Below, piece after piece: positions 16,725-25,328 of a stretch of DNA of 64,000 nucleotides (its first letter is position 1; the number at the start of each line of letters is the position of its first letter). Position numbers and translations under genes: made by a program. This DNA is from Brevundimonas intermedia (lineage in GTDB: Bacteria; Pseudomonadota; Alphaproteobacteria; Caulobacterales; Caulobacteraceae): positions 310,001-374,000 of the forward strand of contig NZ_SPVH01000002.1 of assembly GCF_004614235.1 (NCBI RefSeq), written 5' to 3'. The notes beneath the pieces are model-generated. The model worked only from the letters and a program-made list of their open reading frames with translations, made no database searches and was not told the DNA's origin.

Positions 16725-17618
16725 TCAGTCCATCTCGGACACTTCCAGGGTCGATTGCACCATCGAGTCGTTGTAGGTGCCGACCCAGATGTCGTAGCGG
16801 CCGCTCTGCGGATTGGTGATCGTGACCTTGGGATCAAGGTCGCCGCCGCTGTCGTCGTCGCAATAGAAGCGGCCGTTCGGCGTATTGATCAGCAGGGTGG
16901 TGTCCTCCTCCGCCCGCACGCGGAACGTCAGGTCCGCATCGCCTGGCTCGAAGAAGATCTGGATGTCCGGGGCCGCGCTGACCGAGCCTTCGCAGCCCGA
17001 CTTGGCCGCCGAGGCCGGCGACGAACCGCCGGCCAAGATCGACTTGATCCAGGGATCGGGCGTGAAGCCGCCGCGCAGATTGGCGGTGCCGTAGTTGGGC
17101 TCCAGGCTGATGTCGGGGCCGCTGCCCGAATCGTCGCCATCCATGCCGACGCGCTCTGTGACCGACAGGGTCGAATCGACCATGCTGTCGCCATAGGTTC
17201 CGACCCAGATATCGTAACGGCCGCTTTGGGGGCCGTCGATCGTGACCTCGGGATCCAGATCGCCGCCGCTGTCGTCGTCGCAATACCAGTCGCCGCCCGG
17301 CGTGTTGACCAGCAGCGTCGTATCCTCCGACGCCACGGCCTTGAACGTCAGGTCCAGCGCGCCCGCCTCATAGGTGACCTGAAAATCGGGCGCGGCGCTG
17401 ACATTGCCCTCGCAGCCGGACTTGGCGCGAGAGGCCGGGATCGAGCCGCCCGCGCGTATGGCCTTGGTGTAGGGGTCGGGCTCGAACCCGACCGAGAGGT
17501 CGACCGTGCCGTAGTTGGGATCCAGGTTGAAGTCGGGCCTGGCTTCGCCCTTCTGCGCCAGGCTGACGCCCGGCGCGAACAGGACCGAGGCGGCGGCGAC
17601 GATGGCGATGGATTTCAT
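16725..17618 (-). CDS. secreted protein with two tandem PPC-like domains
   Basis: 297 residues from the ATG at 17616-17618, preceded by GGAGGGAG. The signal peptide is MKSIAIVAAASVLFAPGVSL, then AQ. Two repeats of ~125 residues follow (about 30-155 and 170-297), each with LDPNYGT or LEPNYGT, SGCEG, DWYCDDDSGGDLDPEV or FYCDDDSGGDLDPKV, and GRYDIWVGTY. The pattern resembles pre-peptidase C-terminal beta-sandwich domains, here without any peptidase. DDDSGGD could bind calcium. The repeats are also similar at DNA level, showing an internal duplication. Role unknown; likely periplasmic or secreted. Confidence 0.75.
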   Translation of the reverse strand: MKSIAIVAAASVLFAPGVSLAQKGEARPDFNLDPNYGTVDLSVGFEPDPYTKAIRAGGSIPASRAKSGCEGNVSAAPDFQVTYEAGALDLTFKAVASEDTTLLVNTPGGDWYCDDDSGGDLDPEVTIDGPQSGRYDIWVGTYGDSMVDSTLSVTERVGMDGDDSGSGPDISLEPNYGTANLRGGFTPDPWIKSILAGGSSPASAAKSGCEGSVSAAPDIQIFFEPGDADLTFRVRAEEDTTLLINTPNGRFYCDDDSGGDLDPKVTITNPQSGRYDIWVGTYNDSMVQSTLEVSEMD

Positions 17619-17698
17619 GAGCGCTCCCTCCAGCAGCGGCGAACCGCCGCAGGGGCAGCCTAGTCGGTTTCCAATAACCGCGCAGCTTGAAATACGGA

Positions 17699-18022
17699 TC
17701 AGAAGCGACGCTTGCCAGACACCGTCTCGAAGAACAGCCGGAAGTCGCCCATCAGGCTCCACAGCGGATATTTGAACGTCGCGGGCCGGTTCTTCTCGAA
17801 GAAGAAATGACCCACCCAGGCGAAACCGTATCCGATCAACGGCATGGCCAGCAGCCACCAGGGGTTCTGCGTCGCCACGAAGACCCCGAACGCCAGGATC
17901 ACCAGTCCGGTGCCGACGACGTGGATGCGCCGGCACGTCCGGTTGGAATGTTCGTGGATGTAATAGGGATAGAAGGCCTCGAACGAGGCGTATCGTCCTT
18001 CGGGCGCCGACGGCGTGCTCAT
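17699..18022 (-). CDS. Mpo1-like / DUF962 membrane protein
   Basis: A 107-residue protein with YASFEAFYPYYIHEHSNRTC, then RRIHVVGTGLVI, two hydrophobic segments (VILAFGVFVATQ and WWLLAMPLIGYGFAWVGHFFFE) and FKYPLWSLMGDFRLFFETVSGK. These are the conserved features of DUF962. The yeast relative Mpo1 is an Fe(II)-dependent dioxygenase in alpha-oxidation of 2-hydroxy fatty acids; the conserved His residues are present, but the bacterial role is unproven. Confidence 0.85.
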   Translation of the reverse strand: MSTPSAPEGRYASFEAFYPYYIHEHSNRTCRRIHVVGTGLVILAFGVFVATQNPWWLLAMPLIGYGFAWVGHFFFEKNRPATFKYPLWSLMGDFRLFFETVSGKRRF

Positions 18023-18074
18023 GGGCGAAGGGTGCGCCCGGATGAGACGGGTGGCAAGAGCACCCCCACTCTCA

Positions 18075-18180
18075 CGTCATCCTAGGCCTTGTGCCTAGGA
18101 TCCAGACTCCCGGTATTGAAAGTGCCGCACAATGGCAGACACCGGGAGTCTGGATCCTCGCCACAAGGGCGAGGATGACG
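18075..18180. repeat. paired-hairpin intergenic repeat, copy 1
   Basis: A 106-bp element with two outward hairpins: CCTAGGC/GCCTAGG around CTTGT on the left, and CCTCGCC/GGCGAGG around ACAAG on the right. Ends are GTCATCC and GGATGAC. Next to each hairpin an inner inverted repeat ACTCCCGGT/ACCGGGAGT allows a larger fold. A second copy in opposite orientation lies at 35463-35566. Confidence 0.85.
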
Positions 18181-18205
18181 GACTACTCTTTGGACGTGTA
18201 ACGCC

Positions 18206-20098
18206 TCAGCCCTTCGGCTTGCCCTTGAAGCCGTCCTTCTTGAAGTTCGGCTTGCCCTGGAAGGCCTTCTTGGCGAACGGCTTGTCAGCCGCAGCGTTCG
18301 AGCGCGGGTTGCCGCCCCCGTCAGACTTGGGCGCCCAGGGCTTCTTGAAGGCGGGACGGGCGTCGCCGCTGTCGGCGCGCTTGTAGGGGGTCTTCTTGAA
18401 GGGACGGTCGCCCTCGTCGCGGTTCGGCTTGCCGGAGAAGCGACCGGCCTTCATCGCACCCGGCGTCGGGGCTTCCGACGGCGTGATCTTCACCTCGTCC
18501 TTGGACGCGGCGACGGCCTCGCGGAAGGCCTTCTCGTGGGTCTTGGCGACCTCGAACCGGGTCTCGTCGGGGAAGGTGCGGATGGCGCCGATCTGAGGCT
18601 TGGTGATGCCGCCGATGCGGCAGATCAGCGGGATCAGCCATTTGGGGTCGGCGTTCTTGTTGCGGCCCACGTCCAGGCGGAACCAGACCACGTCGTCGGA
18701 GCCCAGGCGGTCGCCGGGCCAGGGCTGGGCGGCCGTTCCGTCTTCGTTGCGTACGGTGCGCTCACGCTTGACGGGGCTGCGATCCGAACCGGGATCGGAC
18801 AGTTCTTCCGGCGCCGGCTGTTCCTTGCGCAGCAGACGCACCAGGGCGGCGGCGATCTCGTCTGGCGTGCGCTCGGCGATCATCCGCTTGGCGACGATCA
18901 TGTCCTCGTCGGAGACCTCGGCCTCGAAGAACTCGGGCGACAGCAGACGGCCTTCGTCGGCCTTGCGGATTTCGTCGAAGGTCGGCGCGCCGGACCAGAC
19001 GGCGTCGATCCCGGCGTCGTCCATCAGGCGCTCGGCCTTGCGGCGACGCGAGTGCGGCACCAGCATCACGGAGACGCCCTTCTTGCCCGCCCGGCCCGTC
19101 CGGCCCGAACGGTGCAGCAGGCCGGCGCGGTTCATCGGCAGTTCGGCGTGGATGACCAGGCCCAGGTCGGGCAGGTCCAGACCGCGCGCGGCCACGTCGG
19201 TGGCGACGCAGACGCGAGCCCGGCCGTCCCGCAGCGCCTGCAGGGCGTCGGTGCGCTCGCGCTGACCCATCTCGCCCGACAGGGACACGGTCGAGAAGCC
19301 GCGTTCCAGCAGCGAGGCCTGAAGGTGACGCACGGAATCCCGCGTCGAGCAGAAGACCATGGCGCGCGGCATTTCGAACCAGCGCAGGGTGTTGACCACC
19401 GCGTGTTCGATCTCGTTGGGCGCGATGCGATAGGCGCGGTATTCGATGTCGGCGTGCTGGCGCGTCTTGTCGGTCGCGTCGATCCGCACCGCGTCCTTCT
19501 GGTAGCGCTTGGCCAGGGTCGCGATCTCGCGCGCGATGGTGGCGGAGAACATCAGGGTGCGGCGTTCGGCCGGCGCCTGGTCCAGGATGTGCTCCAGATC
19601 CTCGCGGAAGCCCATGTCCAGCATCTCGTCGGCCTCGTCCAGGACGGCGACCTTCAGCTCGGACAGGTCCAGGTTGCCCCGGTCGATATGGTCCTTCAGG
19701 CGGCCGGGCGTGCCGACGACGATATGGACGCCGAAGCTGAGCGCGCGGGCTTCGCGGCGCGCATCCATGCCGCCGACGCAGGTGGCGATCTTGGCGCCGG
19801 AGTCGGCGTACAGCCACGTCAGCTCGGCCGCGACCTGCATGGCCAGTTCCCGCGTGGGCGCGATGGCCAGGCACAGGGGCGCGCCGCCGGGGCCGAAGAT
19901 CGGCTTGTCGCCCAGCAGGGTCGGGGCGGCGGCCAGGCCGAAGGCGACGGTCTTGCCCGAGCCCGTCTGCGCCGAGACCAGCAGGTCGCGTTCGGCGTAT
20001 TCGACTTCCAGGACGGCGGCCTGAACCGGGGTGGGTTCGGCATAGCCCTTGTTGACGAGGGCGCGGTCGAGCGCGGGATGGACGGCGGGAAAGGGCAT
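18206..20098 (-). CDS. DEAD-box ATP-dependent RNA helicase with DbpA-like RNA-binding C-terminus
   Basis: 630 residues from the ATG at 20096-20098. Core motifs in order: YAEPTPVQAAVL (Q motif), SAQTGSGKT (I), PTRELA (Ia), VLDEADEMLDMG (II), FSATI (III), VATDVAARGLDLP (V) and HRSGRTGRAGKKG (VI). After the helicase core (to about 390) comes a DbpA-type RNA-binding domain (about 455-530, WFRLDVGRNKNADP, then LICRIGGI), then a long basic Gly/Lys/Phe-rich tail. DbpA-like proteins act in 50S subunit assembly; this one may act there or in RNA decay or cold adaptation. Confidence 0.93.
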   Translation of the reverse strand: MPFPAVHPALDRALVNKGYAEPTPVQAAVLEVEYAERDLLVSAQTGSGKTVAFGLAAAPTLLGDKPIFGPGGAPLCLAIAPTRELAMQVAAELTWLYADSGAKIATCVGGMDARREARALSFGVHIVVGTPGRLKDHIDRGNLDLSELKVAVLDEADEMLDMGFREDLEHILDQAPAERRTLMFSATIAREIATLAKRYQKDAVRIDATDKTRQHADIEYRAYRIAPNEIEHAVVNTLRWFEMPRAMVFCSTRDSVRHLQASLLERGFSTVSLSGEMGQRERTDALQALRDGRARVCVATDVAARGLDLPDLGLVIHAELPMNRAGLLHRSGRTGRAGKKGVSVMLVPHSRRRKAERLMDDAGIDAVWSGAPTFDEIRKADEGRLLSPEFFEAEVSDEDMIVAKRMIAERTPDEIAAALVRLLRKEQPAPEELSDPGSDRSPVKRERTVRNEDGTAAQPWPGDRLGSDDVVWFRLDVGRNKNADPKWLIPLICRIGGITKPQIGAIRTFPDETRFEVAKTHEKAFREAVAASKDEVKITPSEAPTPGAMKAGRFSGKPNRDEGDRPFKKTPYKRADSGDARPAFKKPWAPKSDGGGNPRSNAAADKPFAKKAFQGKPNFKKDGFKGKPKG

Positions 20099-20291
20099 AG
20101 GAAACCTGGGCAAACGGACAAGGGCGGTCGCCGAAACGACCGCGCCCGGCCGAGGTCAGACCTCAGGCCGGGCGAATGATGGCGCTCTATACACGAAAAA
20201 GGGCGCAAGCGGGGCGGAAAACATCGTTACCGCGATCACTCTGCGAAAGACCGACCTCGGATCGGACCTTCGCCCGCTCGGTTTTGCCCTC

Positions 20292-21044
20292 TTAGACCTT
20301 GAAGGCCAGGAAGCCGTCGTCGGCCGCCACCGTCGATCCGTTGACGGCCGATGCGGCGTCGCTGAACAGGAAGGCCACGACACTGGCCACCTTCTCGGGC
20401 GAGATCAGTTGGTTGGTCACATGCTGGGCGGCCAGCGCCGCACGGGCGGACTGATCCAGCTGACCCATCATCGGCGTGTCGATGAAGCCCGGAGCGACGG
20501 CGGTCACGCGGATACCATGCTCGGCCAGTTCCAGCGCGCCCGACCGGGTCATGGCGATGACGGCGGCCTTGGCGGCATTGTAGTTGAAGCTGCCCTTGGC
20601 GGCGACCGAGCCATAGATCGAGGCCGTGTTGACGAACACGCCCTTCACCCCCAGTTCGACCATCTTCCTGGCCCCATAATACAGGCCGTAATAGACGCTG
20701 AACTGATCGACCTCGATCACCCGGCGATACGACGCAGGGTCCATCTCCAGCAGGGACTGAACCTTGGAGATGCCGGCGTTGTTGAACACGCCGGTCAGGG
20801 TTCCCAGCGTCTCGACCGCAAAATCGACCAGGGCCTCGACGGCGGCCGGATCGGACACATCGACCTTGTAGGCGAACGCCTTGACGCCCAACGCCTGGAC
20901 CTCGGCGGCGACCCGTTCGGCGCCGTTGAGGTCGAAGTCGGCGATGATCAGGTTCGCGCCCTGTCGCGCCAGCTCCAGCGCCGAGGCATGGCCGATGCCG
21001 CTGGCCCCGCCCGTAACGATGATGGCCTGATCCTTGAGTGTCAT
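20292..21044 (-). CDS. SDR family NAD(P)-dependent oxidoreductase
   Basis: A 250-residue classical SDR from the ATG at 21042-21044, preceded by AAAGGAG. IIVTGGASGIGHASALELAR binds NAD(P), FNNAGIS is the central motif, NTASIYG carries the catalytic Ser, and YNAAKAAVIAMTRSGALELA holds Tyr and Lys. APGFIDTPMM is also typical. The acidic residue after the second strand (IIADFDLNG) favours NAD over NADP. Substrate unknown. Confidence 0.9.
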   Translation of the reverse strand: MTLKDQAIIVTGGASGIGHASALELARQGANLIIADFDLNGAERVAAEVQALGVKAFAYKVDVSDPAAVEALVDFAVETLGTLTGVFNNAGISKVQSLLEMDPASYRRVIEVDQFSVYYGLYYGARKMVELGVKGVFVNTASIYGSVAAKGSFNYNAAKAAVIAMTRSGALELAEHGIRVTAVAPGFIDTPMMGQLDQSARAALAAQHVTNQLISPEKVASVVAFLFSDAASAVNGSTVAADDGFLAFKV

Positions 21045-21208
21045 GGCGCCGGTCTCCTTTGATGCATTGACGTTCACCCGATATGGATCGGCGACGGGGA
21101 TATGTAACCCGTGCGGGCACATTTCGCCGTTCACCCTGTTTGTTCGCGCCACGTTGAGGGATCAGGCCTCATCTGGCCGCCGAGGGATTTCCTTTCGGGA
21201 GGCTTGAG

Positions 21209-21433
21209 ATGCAGGCCCATTCCATTTCAAGCATGGCCATCGGCGCAGCCGGAATGCTCGGCGCCCAGAACCGGTTCGACAACAGCGCGCGCCGCACCGC
21301 GACCGCGCCGCTGGACAATCTCGCCGAGGAAACCGTCGAACGTATCCAGGCCAAGACCGCCTTCAGCGCCAACGCCGCCGTGGTCCGCACCGCCGACGAG
21401 ATGACCGGAAGCCTGCTGGACATGCTGGCCTGA
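21209..21433 (+). CDS. small protein with flagellar rod/hook C-terminal-like motif
   Basis: A 74-residue protein. The C-terminal half (LAEETVERIQAKTAFSANAA, then VVRTADEMTGSLLDML) matches the conserved C-terminal helix of flagellar rod and hook proteins (FlgC, FlgE and FlgG types), but the beta-rich middle is absent and no flagellar genes are near. It could be a rod-family mini-protein, a remnant, or a protein that uses the same helix to assemble. Confidence 0.7.
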   Translation: MQAHSISSMAIGAAGMLGAQNRFDNSARRTATAPLDNLAEETVERIQAKTAFSANAAVVRTADEMTGSLLDMLA

Positions 21434-21439
21434 CGCTTC

Positions 21440-22123
21440 TCAGGCGCCCGCCTTCTCCGGCAGGTTGAAGAAGCCCACGAACCGGTCGAACACGGCCCGG
21501 TCGCCGGTCAGGGTCATCATCCCGTCCGCCTCGAACGCCGCCGGCGGGACCTTGCCATAGACGCAGGCGGCGACCAGCGGCGGCTGGGTCGTCAGCACGA
21601 CATCGGCGGCGTCCGTCGCGTCGCGGCGGGTCGTAATGACACCTTCTTCGATGCGAACGACGAAGGGCTCGTCGCCGAAGACGAAGCCCACGCTCATCGC
21701 CGCGTCGCCCGCCAGGGCCGGGTCGAACATCGTCTCGAACGACTGCATGATCGACACCGCGCTGAGCGGCAGGGTCGGGTCGTGCAGCGGCGAGCGCGCC
21801 GCCCAGCCGCCCAGCACCATGAACACCGGCTTGATCTCGTAACCCCAGTCCGTCAGCTCATAGACCTGGACCGAGGCGGGCGGCGGCAGCTTCCTGCGCC
21901 GCAGAATGCCCGACGCCTCCAGCCCCTCCAGCCGCTGGGTCAGTACATTGGCCGAGATGCCGTGCAGATCCTTTCTCAGGTCGCCGAACCGGCGCGGCCC
22001 CATCATCAGTTCGCGGATGACCAGCAGCGCCCAGCGCTCGCCGATCAGATCCAGCCCGTGCGCCGCCCCGCAGGCGTCGTGATATTTGCGTCCGGCCTTT
22101 TCGGTTACTTTTTCTAACTTCAT
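21440..22123 (-). CDS. HxlR family transcriptional regulator with C-terminal SCP2-like domain
   Basis: A 227-residue protein. The N-terminal ~100 residues are an HxlR winged helix: HGLDLIGERWALLVIRELMM, then GPRRFGDL and ISANVLTQRLEGLEASGIL. A ~110-residue C-terminal domain follows (FEADGMMTLTGDRAVFDRFVGF) that resembles SCP2-type lipid-binding domains and may sense a ligand. It is divergent from a five-gene cluster, and a perfect palindrome overlaps its start codon, so it probably represses both itself and that cluster. Confidence 0.85.
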   Translation of the reverse strand: MKLEKVTEKAGRKYHDACGAAHGLDLIGERWALLVIRELMMGPRRFGDLRKDLHGISANVLTQRLEGLEASGILRRRKLPPPASVQVYELTDWGYEIKPVFMVLGGWAARSPLHDPTLPLSAVSIMQSFETMFDPALAGDAAMSVGFVFGDEPFVVRIEEGVITTRRDATDAADVVLTTQPPLVAACVYGKVPPAAFEADGMMTLTGDRAVFDRFVGFFNLPEKAGA

Positions 22124-22133
22124 AGTTGACTAT
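22122..22133. promoter_or_regulatory. palindrome in the HxlR/VOC divergent region
   Basis: ATAGTTGACTAT has 5-base inverted arms (ATAGT/ACTAT) with a 2-base centre. It overlaps the HxlR start codon and lies 50 bases before the divergent VOC gene, in an AT-rich stretch. HxlR proteins bind as dimers to such sites and often regulate themselves, so it is a candidate operator. Confidence 0.4.
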
Positions 22134-22183
22134 CATAATCATCGGAGTCAGGTTTCGCAAATAAACAAGGAAGAGGAAACGCC

Positions 22184-22627
22184 GTGCCCCAGCTGATTTT
22201 CATCAACCTGCCCGTCACCGACCTGCCCAGGTCCATCGCCTTCTACGAGGCCGTCGGTGCGACAAAGAACCCGATGTTCAGCGACGACACGGCCGCCTGC
22301 ATGGTCGTGTCCGACGTGATCCACGTCATGCTGCTGACCCATGACAAATGGCGCACCTTCACCGACCGCCAGATCCCCGACGCCCATGTCTCGGCCCAGG
22401 TCATGCTGTGCCTGTCGCAGGCCAGCCGCGAGGCAGTCGACGCGGTCGTCGATCAGGCGGGCGGCGCAGGCGGCCGGATCGATCCCAACGCGACCCAGGA
22501 CTACGGCTTCATGTACGGCCGCAGCTACGCCGACCCCGACGGCCATATCTGGGAGGTCATGTGGATGGACCCGGCCGCCGTTTCTGCGGGCCCCGAGGCC
22601 GTCGCCGCCGACGCCACGGCAGCGTGA
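22184..22627 (+). CDS. VOC family protein (glyoxalase-like)
   Basis: 147 residues from the GTG at 22184, preceded by AAGGAAGAGG. A beta-alpha-beta-beta-beta fold: FINLPVTDLPRSIAFYEAVG, then MVVSDVIHVMLL, then YGRSYADPDGHIWEVMWMDP. VOC proteins include glyoxalases, dioxygenases and resistance proteins; the substrate is not evident. First gene of the HxlR-linked cluster; its stop overlaps the next start as TGATG. Confidence 0.85.
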   Translation: MPQLIFINLPVTDLPRSIAFYEAVGATKNPMFSDDTAACMVVSDVIHVMLLTHDKWRTFTDRQIPDAHVSAQVMLCLSQASREAVDAVVDQAGGAGGRIDPNATQDYGFMYGRSYADPDGHIWEVMWMDPAAVSAGPEAVAADATAA

Positions 22628-23088
22628 TGGCCGACCCCCGCGAACTCGGCATCAGCCGCCTGATCAAGGCCTCGCCGGAAACGGTGTGGACGATCTACAC
22701 CCAGCGCACCGGCGAATGGTTCTGCCCTCGCCCCTGGACCACCCCGGTCGTCGATTGGGACCTGCGCGTCGGCGGACGGGCCAATATCGAACTGGCCTCT
22801 CCCGAGGGCGAGCGGCATCCTCATTTCGGCGTCTTCCTGGAGGTCGTGCCGGGCCGCAAGCTGGTCTCGACCGGCGCCTTCACCGAGGGCTGGGTTCCCC
22901 AATCCGGCGATCTGGACTTCGTGCGCATCGACACCTTCGAGCCCGAGGCGGGCGGCACGCGTTATACCTCCATCGCCCGTCATTGGGACGAAAAGACCGC
23001 CGCGAAACACAGGGACATGGGCTTCGAACAGGGCTGGGGCGCCGTCGCCGATCAGCTCGCCGCTCTTGCAGAGGGAGACACCAAGTGA
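22627..23088 (+). CDS. SRPBCC (AHSA1-type) domain protein
   Basis: A 153-residue protein. ISRLIKASPETVWTIYTQRT opens the helix-grip fold; WDLRVGGRANIEL, HFGVFLEVVPGRKLVSTG and the C-terminal helix with DMGFEQGWGAVADQLAAL complete the AHSA1/START-like domain. These proteins bind hydrophobic ligands. The TGATG start and the GTGA overlap with the next gene show tight coupling. Confidence 0.87.
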   Translation: MADPRELGISRLIKASPETVWTIYTQRTGEWFCPRPWTTPVVDWDLRVGGRANIELASPEGERHPHFGVFLEVVPGRKLVSTGAFTEGWVPQSGDLDFVRIDTFEPEAGGTRYTSIARHWDEKTAAKHRDMGFEQGWGAVADQLAALAEGDTK

Positions 23089-23537
23089 AGATCACCCCCA
23101 ATCTGATGTTCCACGATCAGGCGCGCGAGGCCTTCGGCTTCTACGCCGAGGTTCTGGGCGCCGACCAACTGAACCTGATCACCTTCGCCGACATGCCCGA
23201 GGCCCCCGTCGGCCCAGAATGGAACGACAAGATCGCCCACGCCTGGATGCAGGTCGGCGACCAGGCGATCATGGGGTCCGACAGCCCGCCCGGCGTCTGC
23301 GCCGACACCGGCCAGCGCAAGGCCGAAGAAATGCGAAAGCCGCCCGCCCAAACCTCGGTCGCCCTGCATTTCGACAGCGCCGACAAGGCCAGAACGGCCT
23401 TCGACCGGCTCGGCGAGAACGGCCTGATCCAGCTGCCCTTCGCCGCCACCTCCTGGTCCGCCGGCTTCGGCATGGTGCGCGACCGGTTCGGCAAGGACTG
23501 GATGATCAACACCTTCCCGCCCCAGGCGCACGCGTGA
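23085..23537 (+). CDS. VOC family protein (PhnB-like)
   Basis: A 150-residue protein. ITPNLMFHDQAREAFGFYAE is the PhnB/3-demethylubiquinone-methyltransferase-like VOC start, and FGMVRDRFGKDWMIN the usual ending. Starts at GTG 23085 within the previous stop and ends in TGATG with the next gene. Function unknown. Confidence 0.85.
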   Translation: MKITPNLMFHDQAREAFGFYAEVLGADQLNLITFADMPEAPVGPEWNDKIAHAWMQVGDQAIMGSDSPPGVCADTGQRKAEEMRKPPAQTSVALHFDSADKARTAFDRLGENGLIQLPFAATSWSAGFGMVRDRFGKDWMINTFPPQAHA

Positions 23538-24019
23538 TGGCCAACAAGATCGTTCCCTGCCTGTGGTTCGACGGCGACGCGGAGGCGGCGACCGCCTTCT
23601 ACGTCTCTCTCATGCCCGACAGCCGCGTGACCGCCGTCAATCGCTCGCCCGTCGACACGCCGTCCGGCCCGGCCGGCTCGGTCCTGACGGTCCAGTTCGT
23701 CCTGGCTGGCCAAGCCTATCTGGCCCTGAACGGCGGCCCGGCCTTCCGCTTCACCGAGGCCGTCTCCTTCATGGTGATGACCGAGGATCAGGCCGAGACG
23801 GATCGCCTGTGGGACGCCCTGATCGCCGACGGCGGCAGCGAGAACGATTGCGGCTGGCTGAAGGACCGCTGGGGCCTGTCCTGGCAGATCACGCCGCGCC
23901 GCCTGATGGACCTGACCACCGACCCCGACCCGGCGCGCGCGGCCGCCGCCATGCAGGCCATGATGACCATGCGAAAGATCGACATCGCGGCGCTGGACCG
24001 CGCCGTCGCCGACCTCTGA
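23537..24019 (+). CDS. VOC family protein (3-demethylubiquinone methyltransferase-like fold)
   Basis: A 160-residue protein. IVPCLWFDGDAEAATAFYVS, FVLAGQAYLALNGGPAF, SFMVMTEDQAETDRLWDAL and CGWLKDRWGLSWQITPRRLM are the marks of the PF06983 VOC family. Despite the family's historical name these are not methyltransferases. A probable paralogue of the previous gene, coupled to it by TGATG. Confidence 0.87.
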   Translation: MANKIVPCLWFDGDAEAATAFYVSLMPDSRVTAVNRSPVDTPSGPAGSVLTVQFVLAGQAYLALNGGPAFRFTEAVSFMVMTEDQAETDRLWDALIADGGSENDCGWLKDRWGLSWQITPRRLMDLTTDPDPARAAAAMQAMMTMRKIDIAALDRAVADL

Positions 24020-24045
24020 ACACCCTCACCAAAAGGAGACGACAG

Positions 24046-24399
24046 ATGACCTATGTGACCGGCTTCCTGACCCCCGTGAAGACCGAAGACAAGGCGCGCT
24101 ACGTCAAGTCCGCCGAGGCCTCCTGGCCGCTGTTCCAGAAATACGGCGCCCTGTCCCAGGTCGAGACCTGGGGCGAGGACGTGCCCGACGGCAAGCTGAC
24201 CAGCTTTCCCATGGCGGTGAAGCTGGAAGACGGCGAGGTCGTCGTCTTTTCCTGGGTGACCTGGCCCGACCGCGCCGCGGCCGACGCCTGTTTCGGCAAG
24301 ATGCAGGATGACCCCGACTTCGCCAATATGGACATGCCCTTCGACGGCAAGCGCATGATGTGGGGTGGTTTCGAGGTCGTGTTCGACGGCAAGCCCTGA
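24046..24399 (+). CDS. DUF1428 family protein
   Basis: A 117-residue dimeric alpha+beta-barrel-like protein. MTYVTGFLTPVKTEDKARYV, WGEDVPDGKLTSFPMAVKLE, VVFSWVTWPDRAAADAC, and FDGKRMMWGGFEVV are the DUF1428 signatures. The ATG at 24046 follows AAAAGGAG. Last gene of the HxlR-linked cluster. Function of the family is unknown. Confidence 0.9.
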   Translation: MTYVTGFLTPVKTEDKARYVKSAEASWPLFQKYGALSQVETWGEDVPDGKLTSFPMAVKLEDGEVVVFSWVTWPDRAAADACFGKMQDDPDFANMDMPFDGKRMMWGGFEVVFDGKP

Positions 24400-24475
24400 C
24401 GCAAGGCCCACGTAGGGCGGCCGTGTCCGAACCCAAATCCTCCCGACGCATTGTCATGGATCGAGGAGAAACGAC

Positions 24476-25327
24476 ATGGCCGCCCGCCCCACCTGGCAAG
24501 GACATCTGAAGCTGTCGCTGGTCACCTGTCCGGTGGCCCTCTACACGGCGACGACCAGCACGAACGACGTGCGGTTTCACCTGATCAATCCCGACACCAA
24601 CAACCGCATCCGCATGGTGCCGACCGACCCCGACACCGGCCCGGTCGAGCGCAGCGATCTGGTGCGCGGCTATGAGGTGTCCAAGGACGAATACGTCCTG
24701 TTCGACGACGCCGACTTCGACAAGGTGAAGCTGGAAAGCACCAAGACCATCTCCATCGACAAGTTCGTCGACGATACCGAGATCGACCGGCTGTACTGGG
24801 ACGATCCCTTCTTCGTGGTCCCTGAAAAGGGCGCGGGCGTCGAGGCCTTCGCCGTCATCCGCGACGCCATGAAGAAACAGGGCAAGGTCGCCCTGGGCTG
24901 CCTGGTCCTGCGCGGCAAGGAACGTCAGCTGGCGCTGGAGGTCCGGGGCAAGGGCCTGATCGCCTACACCCTGCGCGCCCATGACGAGGTGCGCGATTCC
25001 GACGACTATTTCGACGACATCCCCACCGTGAAGGCCGACCTCGACATGGTTGAGATCGCCGCTCGCATCATCGGCCAGAAGGAGGCGGACTTCGATCCGT
25101 CCGACTTCAAGGACGGCTACGACGACGCCCTGCGCGCCATGATCAAGGCCAAGTCAAAGGGCGGCAAGGGCGTGGTGGATGTCGCCGAACCGGACGACAC
25201 GAACGTCATCGACCTGATGGCGGCATTGCGGAACAGCCTGAAGGGTTCGGCGACGGGGGCGAAGAAACCGGCCGCCAAGAAGGCGCCGGCGAAGAAGGCT
25301 CCCGCCAAGAAGAAGACCGCCGCCTAA
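24476..25327 (+). CDS. ku: non-homologous end joining protein Ku
   Basis: A 283-residue protein. ARPTWQGHLKLSLVTCPVAL is the Ku beta-barrel start; NRIRMVPTDPD, RGYEVSKDEYVLFDDADFD, FFVVPEKGAGVEAFAVIRDA and LGCLVLRGKERQLAL are conserved. The C-terminus is a lysine/alanine tail (KKPAAKKAPAKKAPAKKKTAA), typical of DNA-binding Ku extensions. Ku threads onto DNA ends and recruits LigD, encoded convergently next door. The ATG at 24476 follows AGGAG. Confidence 0.95.
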   Translation: MAARPTWQGHLKLSLVTCPVALYTATTSTNDVRFHLINPDTNNRIRMVPTDPDTGPVERSDLVRGYEVSKDEYVLFDDADFDKVKLESTKTISIDKFVDDTEIDRLYWDDPFFVVPEKGAGVEAFAVIRDAMKKQGKVALGCLVLRGKERQLALEVRGKGLIAYTLRAHDEVRDSDDYFDDIPTVKADLDMVEIAARIIGQKEADFDPSDFKDGYDDALRAMIKAKSKGGKGVVDVAEPDDTNVIDLMAALRNSLKGSATGAKKPAAKKAPAKKAPAKKKTAA

Positions 25328-25328
25328 A

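Noticed and set aside
18536..20179. A 547-codon frame on the plus strand opposite the DEAD-box helicase
   Set aside because: Antisense frame caused by high GC; product is low-complexity Gly/Arg/Ala/Asp-rich, and the helicase on the other strand has every motif.
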